This document shows, piece after piece, positions 7,134 through 14,910 of a stretch of 64,000 nucleotides of DNA. Location: positions 1,640,001 through 1,704,000 of the forward strand of contig NZ_AP022848.1 in NCBI RefSeq assembly GCF_011764485.1, in the 5' to 3' direction. The notes under the pieces were generated by a model, which saw nothing but the letters and a program-made list of their open reading frames with translations, had not been told where the DNA came from and ran no database searches. The translations under genes were made by a program, and so were the position numbers. Origin of the DNA: Bosea sp. ANAM02 (GTDB taxonomy: Bacteria > Pseudomonadota > Alphaproteobacteria > Rhizobiales > Beijerinckiaceae). The first letter of the stretch is position 1; every line of letters begins with the position of its first letter.

Positions 7134-8822
7134 GTGAACGGCCTGATCGAGCAGTTTGCCAAATTCGGCGCGGCGCGTCTGGCGGCCATGCTGGCCGTCA
7201 CGCTGGTGCTCGTCGGCTTTTTCGGCTTCGTCATGCTCAAGATGTCCCAGCCGGCGATGAGCGTGCTGTTCTCGGATCTGGGCAGCCAGGACGTCAGCGC
7301 CATCCTCAAGGATCTCGACGCGCGCGGCATCAAGTACGAGCTGCGCGGCGACGGCCAGACCGTGCTGGTGCCCAAGGCCGACGTCCCGCGCCTGCGCCTC
7401 GACCTCGCCAGCAAGGGCATCCCGGCGGGTGGCGGCGTGGGCTACGAGATATTCGACAAGGGCGACGCCTTTTCCTCGACCAGCTTCGTCCAGAACATCA
7501 ACCACCTGCGCGCCCTCGAAGGCGAACTCTCGCGCACCATCCGCTCGATCGGGCGGGTGCAGGCGGCGCGCGTCCATCTCGTCATCCCGGAGCGGCGCCT
7601 GTTCGAACGCGACCGCGAGCCGCCGCGCGCCTCGATCGCGCTCAAGCTCGCCGGCGATCTCGATGCCGCGCAGGTCCGGGCCGTGCGCCATCTCGTCGCC
7701 TCGGCCGTCGACGGCCTGAAGCCGGAGCGCGTCTCGATCGTCGACGAGCGCGGCCGGCTCCTGGCGGACGGCGCCCAGAGCGACCAGGGCCTGATCGGGC
7801 TCGGCATCGAGGAGCGCCAGACCGCGATCGAGAAGCGCATCAAGGGGCAGGTCGAGGATATCGTCGCCAGCGTCGTCGGCTATGGCCGGGCGCGCGTGCA
7901 GGTCTCTGCAGCGCTCGACACCAATCGCGTCGAGAGCCGCTCCGAAAGCTACGACCCGGAAAGCCGCGTCCTGCGCTCCAGCCAGAACCGGACGGAAGCC
8001 TCGACCACGACCGAGGGCGGCAACGGCACGGTGACCGTCGGCAACGAACTGCCCGGCGCGCAGCAGACGCAGGGCGCGCAGCAGAACCAGCGCGAGAACT
8101 CCTCGAAGAACGAGGAGGTCGCGAACTACGAAATCTCGCGCACGACCCGCACCGAGGTGCTGGAGGGCGGGCGCGTCAAGAAGCTTTCGGTCGCCGTCCT
8201 GGTGGACGGCAACTACACGCGCAGCCCGACCGGCGAGTTGTCCTATCAGCCGCGCAACAACGACGAGCTGGAGCGCATCGGCGAGCTGGTGCGCACCGCC
8301 GTCGGCTTCGACCAGGCACGCGGCGACAAGGTCGAGGTGGTCAACCTGCGCTTCGCCGAGGCGCCGCCGCCGCCGGCCGATCTCACCGAGCAGACGCTGC
8401 TGCAGCAGCTCACCTCCTTCACGAAGGAGGACCTGATCCGCTTCGCCGAGCTCGCCGTCATCTCGCTGCTCACGGTGATCGTGCTGATGACGGTGGTGCG
8501 CCCGCTGCTGAAGCAGGTTCTGGCCTCCGACAACAGCAATGTCCGGGCGATCCCCTCCTTCATGCGCAATGGCGGCGCGGCGCTCGCCGACGCGACCGGC
8601 GATCCGGCCGGCAGCTCGCGTGCGGTGACCGTCGGTTCCGATGGCGAGCCGCTTCCCATCGAGGTGGATGCGGCTCCCTCCGAGCGGATGCTCGCGATCG
8701 CCCAGGTGAAGGGCCAGCTCAAGGCGCAATCCGTGGAAAAGATCGGGGCTCTGGTCTCGCAGAACCCGGCCGACTCGGTCGCGGTGCTGCGCAGCTGGAT
8801 CCACGAGAAGTCCGCCGCGTGA
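7134..8822 (+). CDS. fliF: Flagellar MS-ring protein
   Basis: Forms the inner-membrane MS ring on which rotor and export gate assemble. I place the start at GTG 7134 (VNGLIEQFAKFG) with the Shine-Dalgarno-like GACGGA 7 nt upstream. An in-frame ATG at 7074 would add 20 unconserved residues. The protein is 562 aa. The N-terminal membrane segment is at about residues 14-36. The ring-building YscJ/FliF domains contain GVGYEIFDKGDAFSSTSF and the ARVHLVIPERRLF motif. A second membrane segment near residue 440 (LAVISLLTVIVLMTVV) precedes the FliG-binding tail ending SWIHEKSAA. fliG follows after 14 bp. Confidence 0.95.
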   Translation: MNGLIEQFAKFGAARLAAMLAVTLVLVGFFGFVMLKMSQPAMSVLFSDLGSQDVSAILKDLDARGIKYELRGDGQTVLVPKADVPRLRLDLASKGIPAGGGVGYEIFDKGDAFSSTSFVQNINHLRALEGELSRTIRSIGRVQAARVHLVIPERRLFERDREPPRASIALKLAGDLDAAQVRAVRHLVASAVDGLKPERVSIVDERGRLLADGAQSDQGLIGLGIEERQTAIEKRIKGQVEDIVASVVGYGRARVQVSAALDTNRVESRSESYDPESRVLRSSQNRTEASTTTEGGNGTVTVGNELPGAQQTQGAQQNQRENSSKNEEVANYEISRTTRTEVLEGGRVKKLSVAVLVDGNYTRSPTGELSYQPRNNDELERIGELVRTAVGFDQARGDKVEVVNLRFAEAPPPPADLTEQTLLQQLTSFTKEDLIRFAELAVISLLTVIVLMTVVRPLLKQVLASDNSNVRAIPSFMRNGGAALADATGDPAGSSRAVTVGSDGEPLPIEVDAAPSERMLAIAQVKGQLKAQSVEKIGALVSQNPADSVAVLRSWIHEKSAA

Positions 8823-8836
8823 CGGGGCCCTGAGAC

Positions 8837-9916
8837 ATGGCCGACACCCGATCCCTTGCACCGCGCAACACCGGCTTCCAGGACGGCATCGAAGGCGGCG
8901 GCTTCGGCGTGACCACCGTCGCCGAGATGACCGGCCCGCAGCGCGCCGCCGTCATCCTGCTGGTGCTCGGCGAGGATCACGGCCGTGCGATCTGGCAGCA
9001 GTTCGACGACGACGAGATCCGGATCATCACGCGTGCCATGGCCGAGCTCGGCACGGTCGATGCCGATGAGGTCGAGCGCCTGATGCTCGATTTCGTCGGC
9101 AAGCTATCCAGCGCCGGTGCGGTCACGGGTTCCTTCGATCGCACGATCTCGCTGCTGGAGAAAATCCTGCCGACCGATCAGGTGGCGCTGATCATGGAGG
9201 AGATCCGGGGGCCGGCCGGCCGCAACATGTGGCAGAAGCTCGGCAATATCGACGCCGTGGTGCTCGCGAATTTCCTCAAGAACGAGTATCCGCAGACGAT
9301 CGCGGTGATCCTGTCGAAGATCAAGCCCGACCACGCCGCCAACGTGCTGCGCAACCTGCCGAACGATCTCTCGATCGAGGTGGTCGGGCGCATGCTGCGG
9401 CTGGAATCGGTGCAGAAGGAAGCGCTCGACCATATCGAGAACACGCTGCGCACCGAATTCGTCTCGACCCTGACGCAAACCCGCCGCCGCGATCCGCACG
9501 AGATGATGGCCGAGATCTTCAACGGCTTCGACCGGCAGACCGAGCTGCGCTTCCTCTCTGCGCTGGACGCCTCGAACCAGGATTCGGCGGAGCGTATCCG
9601 CGCCCTGATGTTCACCTTCGACGACCTCGGCAAGCTCGACCCTGCCGGGCTGCAGACACTGGTGAGCCAGGCCGAGAAGGACACGTTGGCGCGCGCGCTC
9701 AAGGGTGCCAGCCAGTCGATGCGCGAGTTCTTCTTCGGTGCCATGTCGCAGCGCGCGGCCAAGAACATGCAGGACGACATCGAGGGCCTCGGCCCGTTGC
9801 GTCTCAAGGAGGTCGACGAAGCCCAGACCAAGCTCGTCCAGATGACCAAGGAACTCGCCGACAAGGGCGAGATCGTGCTGTCCAAGGGCAGTGCCGACGA
9901 CGAGTTGGTGTACTGA
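8837..9916 (+). CDS. fliG: Flagellar motor switch protein FliG
   Basis: Rotor protein of the C-ring that contacts stator MotA and sets torque direction. It is 359 aa, normal for alphaproteobacterial FliG. FliG_N/M segments include AAVILLVLGEDHGRAIWQQF and NEYPQTIAVILSKIKPDHAA. The C-terminal torque-generating helix appears in LMFTFDDLGKLDPAGLQTLV and in AAKNMQDDIEGLGPLRLKEV, which holds the conserved charged residues. It sits in a fliF-fliG-fliH-fliN operon with gaps of 14, 1 and 11 bp. Confidence 0.97.
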   Translation: MADTRSLAPRNTGFQDGIEGGGFGVTTVAEMTGPQRAAVILLVLGEDHGRAIWQQFDDDEIRIITRAMAELGTVDADEVERLMLDFVGKLSSAGAVTGSFDRTISLLEKILPTDQVALIMEEIRGPAGRNMWQKLGNIDAVVLANFLKNEYPQTIAVILSKIKPDHAANVLRNLPNDLSIEVVGRMLRLESVQKEALDHIENTLRTEFVSTLTQTRRRDPHEMMAEIFNGFDRQTELRFLSALDASNQDSAERIRALMFTFDDLGKLDPAGLQTLVSQAEKDTLARALKGASQSMREFFFGAMSQRAAKNMQDDIEGLGPLRLKEVDEAQTKLVQMTKELADKGEIVLSKGSADDELVY

Positions 9917-9917
9917 G

Positions 9918-10508
9918 ATGGCGTCCGCGACCAAGTTCATGTTCGGCACCGACTTCCGCGAAGGCAGCCGCAAAGCCGCCGGCGAAGCGGAGCTCGCTGC
10001 GGCCCGGGCGGAAGGCTTTCATGCGGGGCAGGAACAGGCGCATCGCGAGGCGCAATCCCAGCTCGTCGGCCTGACCGGGCAGCTCGCGCGCTCGGCCGAG
10101 CGGCTTTTCGCGCAGGAGGCGGCCCGCATGGCCGCGATCGAGGAGCATGCGGCACAGGTCGCGATCGTGACGGCGAAGGCGCTGGCTGGGGCCGCGCTGG
10201 CCGAGAAGCCGCTCGCGGTGCTGGCGGGAGCCATCCGCGAAGCCTTGAGCCACGCAAGGACGGCGCCGCATCTGGTGCTGCGCGTGCATGAGAGCGCGGT
10301 CGAGGCGGCGGAGGAGCTGGTTCGCAAGCTCGCGGCCGAGCACGGCTTCTCCGGCAAGCTGATCCTGCTCGGGCAATCCGACATCGCGCCCGGCGACGGG
10401 CGCATCGAATGGGCGGAGGGCGGCTTCGTCCTCGACAGCCAGCAACTCACGGCCCTGGTCGAGCAGGCGGTCGCCCGCGTGTTCGGCCATGCCCGTGCGG
10501 AACCATGA
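9918..10508 (+). CDS. fliH: Flagellar export ATPase regulator FliH
   Basis: Predicted stator-like partner of the export ATPase FliI. The identification rests on operon position between fliG and fliN plus composition, because FliH sequences diverge strongly. I start at ATG 9918 (MASATKFMFGTDF), one base after the fliG TGA; the longer reading from 9891 overlaps fliG. The protein is 196 aa. It has a conserved FMFGTDF start, a long Ala/Glu-rich helical middle (residues 20-90) and a C-terminal domain with LVLRVHESAVEAAEELV and LIDDR-like GRIEWAEGGFVLDS, which matches the FliH/YscL end (..W..GG...D). Confidence 0.85.
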   Translation: MASATKFMFGTDFREGSRKAAGEAELAAARAEGFHAGQEQAHREAQSQLVGLTGQLARSAERLFAQEAARMAAIEEHAAQVAIVTAKALAGAALAEKPLAVLAGAIREALSHARTAPHLVLRVHESAVEAAEELVRKLAAEHGFSGKLILLGQSDIAPGDGRIEWAEGGFVLDSQQLTALVEQAVARVFGHARAEP

Positions 10509-10519
10509 AGGTCTGAGCC

Positions 10520-10870
10520 ATGAGCACGGAGAACGATCTCAACCTGCCGCCGCTGAACCAGGCCGACCTGTCCTTCGACCAGGGCGAGATGTCGGTCGCG
10601 CGCTCGGGGCCGGTGCCGGTCAAGACGGCGGAGGACCTGGAACAGGTCTTCGACGTGCCGGTCACTGTATCGGCCGTGCTCGGCTCCTCGAAGGTCGCGG
10701 TCGGGGACCTGCTTCAAATCGTGCCGGGCGCGGTGCTGGAGCTCGACCGGCGCGTCGGCGAGGCGATCGACATCTTCGTCAACGAGCGGCTGGTCGCGCG
10801 CGGCGAGGTCGTTGTGGTCGAGGATCGGCTCGGCGTGACCATGACGGAAATCATCAAGGCGGACCGGTGA
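10520..10870 (+). CDS. fliN: Flagellar motor switch protein FliN
   Basis: C-ring component of the switch complex. It is 116 aa with a disordered N-terminus of about 35 residues. The SpoA domain then follows: VFDVPVTVSAVLGSSKVAVG, LQIVPGAVLELDRRVGEAID and IFVNERLVARGEVVVVEDRL. The ending MTEIIKADR is typical of FliN (..RITEI). It is the last gene of the fliF operon before a 191-bp gap to flbD. Confidence 0.95.
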   Translation: MSTENDLNLPPLNQADLSFDQGEMSVARSGPVPVKTAEDLEQVFDVPVTVSAVLGSSKVAVGDLLQIVPGAVLELDRRVGEAIDIFVNERLVARGEVVVVEDRLGVTMTEIIKADR

Positions 10871-10920
10871 GAGCCGGCTTGCAAATTCGTGATGGCGGTC
10901 TGCGACTGCGGTTTTGCTGC

Positions 10921-10967
10921 GCTTCGGTGCTCACGTACATGACGTACGCCCCGCTTCGATGCTCGCG
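10921..10967. repeat. Imperfect tandem motif in fliN-flbD gap
   Basis: GCTTCGGTGCTC (10921-10932) recurs as GCTTCGATGCTC (10953-10964), and ACGTAC occurs twice at 9-bp spacing (10933 and 10942). The rest of the 191-bp gap between fliN and flbD shows nothing I recognise. It may be an intergenic repeat remnant or a binding region; the function is unknown. Confidence 0.35.
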
Positions 10968-11061
10968 AACGGTGCAGTCTCGACACGCCCTGACGAATTT
11001 TCAAACCAGCTCTCGGGCTGGGCTCGCTTCCAAAGACATCGCAAGCAGAAGGACCTGAGCC

Positions 11062-12426
11062 ATGCGCCTCATCATCGCCGGCGGTCTCAAGGGACAGATC
11101 ATCGCAGCCGCCAGGATCGCCATGTCGCATGGCGCGGCCGTGACCCATACCGAAAGCCTCGACCAGACGCTCGCGGTGCTGCGCGCCAAGGGCGCCGACC
11201 TCCTGATGGTCGATGTCGCCCAGCCGATTGCGGGTTATGTCGCGGCGCTGGAGGGGGAGCGCATCCGCACGCCGATCGTCGCCTGCGGCACCTCGACCGA
11301 CACGCGCGCCGCTGTCGCCGCGATCCAGGCCGGTGCCCGCGAATACGTGCCGCTGCCGCCCGACCCGGAACTGATCGCCGCCGTGCTGGAGGCGGTTGCC
11401 GCCGACCAGTCCAGCCTGATCTGGCGCGATCCGGCGATGGAGCGTGTCGTGCAGCTCGCCACGCAGATCGCGCGTTCGGAGGCGCCCGTGCTGGTCACCG
11501 GCGAGAGCGGCACCGGCAAGGAGGTGATCGCGCGCCATCTGCACCAGAAATCCGGCCGCAAGGACCGCCCCTTCGTCGCGGTGAACTGCGCGGCGATCCC
11601 CGACAACCTGCTCGAATCCGAGTTGTTCGGCCATGAGAAGGGCGCCTTCACGGGCGCCATCGCGCGGCGGATCGGCAAGTTCGAGGAGGCCAATGGCGGC
11701 ACGCTCCTGCTCGACGAAATCTCGGAGATGGATGTCCGCCTGCAGGCGAAACTGCTGCGCGCCCTGCAGGAGCGCATGATCGACCGCGTCGGCGGCACCC
11801 AGCCGGTCAAGGTCGATATCCGGATCATCGCGACCTCGAACCGCAACCTCGCGGACGCCGTGCGCGAGGGCTCCTTCCGCGAGGATCTGCTCTACCGGCT
11901 CAATGTCGTGCATCTGCGCCTCCCGGCGCTGCGTGAGCGTCCGGGCGACATCCTGGCGCTGGCCGAGCATTTCGCGAAGAAATACGCGGATTTGAACGGC
12001 CTGCCGGCCCGGCCGATCGCGGCCGACGCGCGCAAGCTGCTGCTCGCCGGCGCCTGGCGCGGAAACGTCCGCGAATTGGAGAACACGATGCATCGGGCGG
12101 TGCTGCTGGCGAGCGGACCGGAGATCGCGGCCTCGGCCGTGCTCAGCCCGGAGGGCGAGGCGCTGTCACCGGCGCCCTCGCGAGATCCGGCGGCGCGCGC
12201 GGCGCAGACGGCGGAGGCGATGACGCGCTCGCTGGTCGGGCACACCGTTGCCGATGTCGAGCGCGAGCTGATCCTCGACACGCTCGATCATTGCCTCGGC
12301 AACCGAACGCATGCGGCCAAGATCCTGGGAATCTCGATCCGCACGCTGCGCAACAAGCTCAGCGAATACACATCGGCCGGGATCACCGTGGCCGAGCCGG
12401 GTCAGACGCGCATCAGCGCGGCCTGA
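11062..12426 (+). CDS. flbD: Sigma-54-dependent flagellar regulator FlbD
   Basis: Bacterial enhancer-binding protein that activates sigma-54 promoters of late flagellar genes. It is 454 aa. The N-terminal receiver-like domain (1-115) keeps the central LLMVDVAQP Asp but lacks the usual Asp-Asp acidic pocket, as reported for Caulobacter FlbD. The AAA+ domain has Walker A GESGTGKE (near 154), the sigma-54 contact loop GAFTGA, Walker B LLLDEI and the arginine-finger region FREDLLYRLNV. The C-terminal Fis-type HTH is THAAKILGISIRTLRNKL. Its position in the fliF block and the sigma-54 element ahead of fliK support the call over a generic NtrC-type regulator. Confidence 0.9.
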   Translation: MRLIIAGGLKGQIIAAARIAMSHGAAVTHTESLDQTLAVLRAKGADLLMVDVAQPIAGYVAALEGERIRTPIVACGTSTDTRAAVAAIQAGAREYVPLPPDPELIAAVLEAVAADQSSLIWRDPAMERVVQLATQIARSEAPVLVTGESGTGKEVIARHLHQKSGRKDRPFVAVNCAAIPDNLLESELFGHEKGAFTGAIARRIGKFEEANGGTLLLDEISEMDVRLQAKLLRALQERMIDRVGGTQPVKVDIRIIATSNRNLADAVREGSFREDLLYRLNVVHLRLPALRERPGDILALAEHFAKKYADLNGLPARPIAADARKLLLAGAWRGNVRELENTMHRAVLLASGPEIAASAVLSPEGEALSPAPSRDPAARAAQTAEAMTRSLVGHTVADVERELILDTLDHCLGNRTHAAKILGISIRTLRNKLSEYTSAGITVAEPGQTRISAA

Positions 12427-12438
12427 CCCGAGGAAGGC

Positions 12439-12753
12439 TTACCAGTAACGCCGGCGGTAGTAGCGCGGCCGACGGTAATAGTAGCGCGGCCGGGCATAGT
12501 AGCGCGGGCGCACATAGTAGCGCGGCCGGCGATAATAGCGCGGCCGGCGATAATAATAGTACTGGCTGAACTCGGCGTCGGCCTTGTCCAGCGCCTCCTT
12601 CATCTCGGCGGTCACGGCCTCGTCGCCCTTGTCGGGCTTGGCCTCCGGCAGCGGCGCCAGCTTGGGCTGTGCCGCTTCGGCGGCGGCGATGCCGCCCATG
12701 CCGGCTGCGGCAAAGCCGCCGACCAGTGTCATCAGGAATGAGCGTCTGTCCAC
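12439..12753 (-). CDS. Tyr/Arg-rich exported small protein (Tat-like signal)
   Basis: Unknown function, 104 aa. The start is GTG at 12753 with GGAGG 7 nt upstream. The N-terminus MDRRSFLMTLVGG begins with a twin-arginine-like RRSFL followed by a hydrophobic stretch and Ala-rich cleavage region (about residues 1-28). A charged linker precedes a C-terminal array of about six RPRYY/RRPRYY units (residues 67-103), giving an extremely basic aromatic tail. It is paralogous to the gene at 14404-14688, with the same signal and the FSQYY/FTQYY junction. The two flank an MFS transporter on the same strand. It converges with flbD, 12 bp away. Confidence 0.8.
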   Translation of the reverse strand: MDRRSFLMTLVGGFAAAGMGGIAAAEAAQPKLAPLPEAKPDKGDEAVTAEMKEALDKADAEFSQYYYYRRPRYYRRPRYYVRPRYYARPRYYYRRPRYYRRRYW

Positions 12754-12890
12754 GACGGCCTCCAGTCTGTTGTCACCACATCTCCCCGGGCATCCTTACG
12801 CAAGGAACGCCAGCATGGAATAATGCATTTAAATGATGCCTTGTTCCAGAGGGGCGGATTTCGTCCGCTATGGTTACGAGCGGCCGGGGC

Positions 12891-14333
12891 TCAGTCCACC
12901 GCGTTGAGCGGCCGGGCGACGCTTTCGAGCGGCTGGCGCTCGGCCCGGATCGCGAACCGCGCCGCGATGACCGCCGCCGCCAGCATCAGGAAGGCGCCGA
13001 TGAGATAGCCGCCGAAGACGCTGCCGCGCGAGCCGGTATCGATCAGGATGCCGAAGAGCCAGGGGCCGGCGATGCCGCCCGCGCCGGTTCCCACCGCATA
13101 GAACATCGCGATCGCCAGCGCCCGCATCTCGACCGGGAAGGTCTCGGAGACCGTGAGATAGGCCGAGCTCGCCGCGGCCGAGGCGAAGAAGAACACGACG
13201 CTCCAGCACAGGGTGAGTTGCGAGGCCGTCAGCCAGTCCTTCCAGAACAGATAGCCCGTGCCGGTGAGCAGCAGGCCCGACAGGGCATAGGTCGCGGCGA
13301 TCATGGTGCGGCGGCCGAGCGTGTCGAAGAACCGGCCGATCAGGAGCGGGCCCAGGAAGTTGCCGGCGGCGAAGGGCAGGATGAACCAGCCGATATTCTG
13401 CGAGGGCACGGCGTAGAAATCGGTGAGGATCAGCGCGTAGGTGAAGAAGATCGCGTTGTAGAAGAAGGCCTGCGACAGCATCAGGGCGAGGCCGACCAGC
13501 GCGCGTTCGCGATGGACGACGAACAGCGTGGCGAAGACCTCGCCGAGCGGGGTCGCGGCGCGCGGGCGCAAGCGCGTCACCGGCAGAACCTCGCCGGCAG
13601 GTGCGACGAAACCGGCGCGGCGCTCGATATCGGAGACGATGGCCGCGGCGCGGTCCGGATGGCCGTGGCTGATCAGCCAGCGCGGGCTTTCCGGAATCCA
13701 TTGCCTGAGGAAGAGGATGATCAGGCCGAGCGCCGCGCCGATGAAGAAGGCAAGGCGCCAGCCATATTCGGGGTCGATCCAGGCGGGGTTGAGCAGGACG
13801 ATGGAACCGAGCGCGCCGAGCGCCGCGCCGACCCAGAACGAGCCGTTGATGACGAGGTCGGTCCAGCCGCGCACGCGGGCCGGGATGAGTTCCTGGATCG
13901 TCGAGTTGATCGCGGTGTATTCGCCGCCGATGCCCATGCCGGTCAGGAAGCGGAAGAGGATGAAGCTCCAGAGGTTCCAGGAGAAGGCGGTCGCCGCCGT
14001 GGCCGCGAGATAGACGAGAACGGTGATCGTGAAGAGCTTCTTGCGTCCCAGGCGGTCGGTCAGCCAGCCGAAAAAGACGGCGCCGAGCACAGCGCCGGCG
14101 ATATAAGCTGCGCCGGCAAGCCCGATCTCGGTATTGGTGAACCTGAGAACCGGGCTTTCCTTGAGAGCGCCCGCGACCGAGCCGGCCAGCGTGACTTCAA
14201 GCCCGTCGAGAATCCAGGTGATGCCGAGGGCGACGACCACCAGCGTGTGGAAGCGCGACCAGGGCAGGCGGTCGAGCCTTGCAGGCACATCGGTTTCGAT
14301 CGTGCCGTTCTGCTGCGTGCCCGGCGCTGTCAT
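12891..14333 (-). CDS. MFS transporter, metabolite:H+ symporter type
   Basis: Inner-membrane transporter with 12 predicted helices, 480 aa. It starts at MTAPGTQQNG with a clear GGGAGGG Shine-Dalgarno; the upstream in-frame extension to 14660 overlaps the neighbouring gene. Sugar/metabolite-porter hallmarks are GWLTDRLGRKKLFT in the loop 2-3 region, GMGIGGEYTAINSTIQELIP in helix 4-5, PESPRWLI mid-protein and FDTLGRRTMI in the 8-9 loop. This pattern resembles SHS/AAHS-type carboxylate or aromatic-acid symporters. The substrate cannot be assigned from context. It is flanked by two related Tyr/Arg-rich exported proteins. Confidence 0.88.
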   Translation of the reverse strand: MTAPGTQQNGTIETDVPARLDRLPWSRFHTLVVVALGITWILDGLEVTLAGSVAGALKESPVLRFTNTEIGLAGAAYIAGAVLGAVFFGWLTDRLGRKKLFTITVLVYLAATAATAFSWNLWSFILFRFLTGMGIGGEYTAINSTIQELIPARVRGWTDLVINGSFWVGAALGALGSIVLLNPAWIDPEYGWRLAFFIGAALGLIILFLRQWIPESPRWLISHGHPDRAAAIVSDIERRAGFVAPAGEVLPVTRLRPRAATPLGEVFATLFVVHRERALVGLALMLSQAFFYNAIFFTYALILTDFYAVPSQNIGWFILPFAAGNFLGPLLIGRFFDTLGRRTMIAATYALSGLLLTGTGYLFWKDWLTASQLTLCWSVVFFFASAAASSAYLTVSETFPVEMRALAIAMFYAVGTGAGGIAGPWLFGILIDTGSRGSVFGGYLIGAFLMLAAAVIAARFAIRAERQPLESVARPLNAVD

Positions 14334-14370
14334 GCCGGAACCCTCCCGATGAGCGATTGCCTGAAGGAAA

Positions 14371-14394
14371 GGCCGGCACCGCGAGGTGCCGGCC
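14371..14394 (-). terminator. Hairpin terminator of the 14404-14688 gene
   Basis: A perfect 10-bp stem, GGCCGGCACC/GGTGCCGGCC, has the loop GCGA on the plus strand. Read on the minus strand it is followed by TTTCCTT and lies 10 bp past the stop of the small exported-protein gene. It separates that gene from the MFS gene. Confidence 0.75.
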
Positions 14395-14403
14395 CCAAAC
14401 GGA

Positions 14404-14688
14404 TCAGCGGACCCAGTAGACCCGGCCGTTGCGCACCACGCGCCGTGGGCGGCGGTGGCGAACCGGCGGCGGCGGCCGGCGATAGTGACGGGGATGGCGG
14501 CGATAGTACTGGGTGAATGCAGCGTCGGTCTCGTCGAGGCCGGCCTTGAGGGCGGGGTCGATGTCGCCGGTCTTGGGCTCGACGGGGGCAGGTGCCGCCT
14601 CGATGAGGCTCTTGGCCATGGCGGTGCCGCCGATCGCGGCAACCGCAAGGCCGCCGACAAGACTGGTCAGGAAGGAACGTCGATTCAA
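14404..14688 (-). CDS. Tyr/Arg-rich exported small protein, paralogue of 12439-12753
   Basis: Unknown function, 94 aa. The start is TTG at 14688, 5 nt after GGAGG, which restores the same start M(D/N)RRSFL as the paralogue. An alternative TTG four codons upstream overlaps the Shine-Dalgarno. A Tat-like RRSFLTSLVGG signal (1-26) is followed by a Pro/Ala/Glu linker, the shared TDAAFTQYYRR junction and a basic C-terminus rich in Arg, His, Pro and Tyr ending GRVYWVR. The repeats are shorter and more degenerate than in the paralogue. Confidence 0.78.
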   Translation of the reverse strand: MNRRSFLTSLVGGLAVAAIGGTAMAKSLIEAAPAPVEPKTGDIDPALKAGLDETDAAFTQYYRRHPRHYRRPPPPVRHRRPRRVVRNGRVYWVR

Positions 14689-14826
14689 GATGACCTCCAA
14701 TATCGTGGGGATGCGGCGAAGTTCAGCCGTCCCTGAGCCGAGTGGGGCCGGCGAATGCGGCCAGAACGCGGCGTTTCGACAACCATCCGTTCATCCGATG
14801 GTTCCGGCAAGGTATTAATCCGTTTC

Positions 14827-14841
14827 TTAACAATTCGTTCA
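14827..14841 (+). promoter_or_regulatory. CtrA-like box upstream of flhA
   Basis: TTAA-N7-TTCA (14827-14830 and 14838-14841), reading TTAACA....TTCACC, has one core mismatch to the CtrA consensus and lies 70 bp ahead of the flhA ATG. A third TTAA is at 14815-14818, but its spacing to the next (8 nt) is off. Confidence 0.45.
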
Positions 14842-14910
14842 CCATACGCCCGGCAAGAATTGCCGGGTGGCACTCCGCTTCGGGGCGCACGGGCGTGAGC
14901 GGAGCGGTCG

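Noticed and set aside
12439..12560. Tandem repeat in the DNA coding the Tyr/Arg tail as a CRISPR or satellite array
   Set aside because: The repeat is in frame with a protein having start, signal and Shine-Dalgarno, and units are about 15-18 bp with no spacers.
12854..12868. GCGGA-TTTCG-TCCGC hairpin after the MFS gene
   Set aside because: A 5-bp stem without a T-run is too weak to call a terminator.
14815..14830. TTAA-N8-TTAA ahead of flhA as a CtrA box
   Set aside because: Spacing is 8 rather than the required 7; the overlapping site 14827-14841 has correct spacing and was used.
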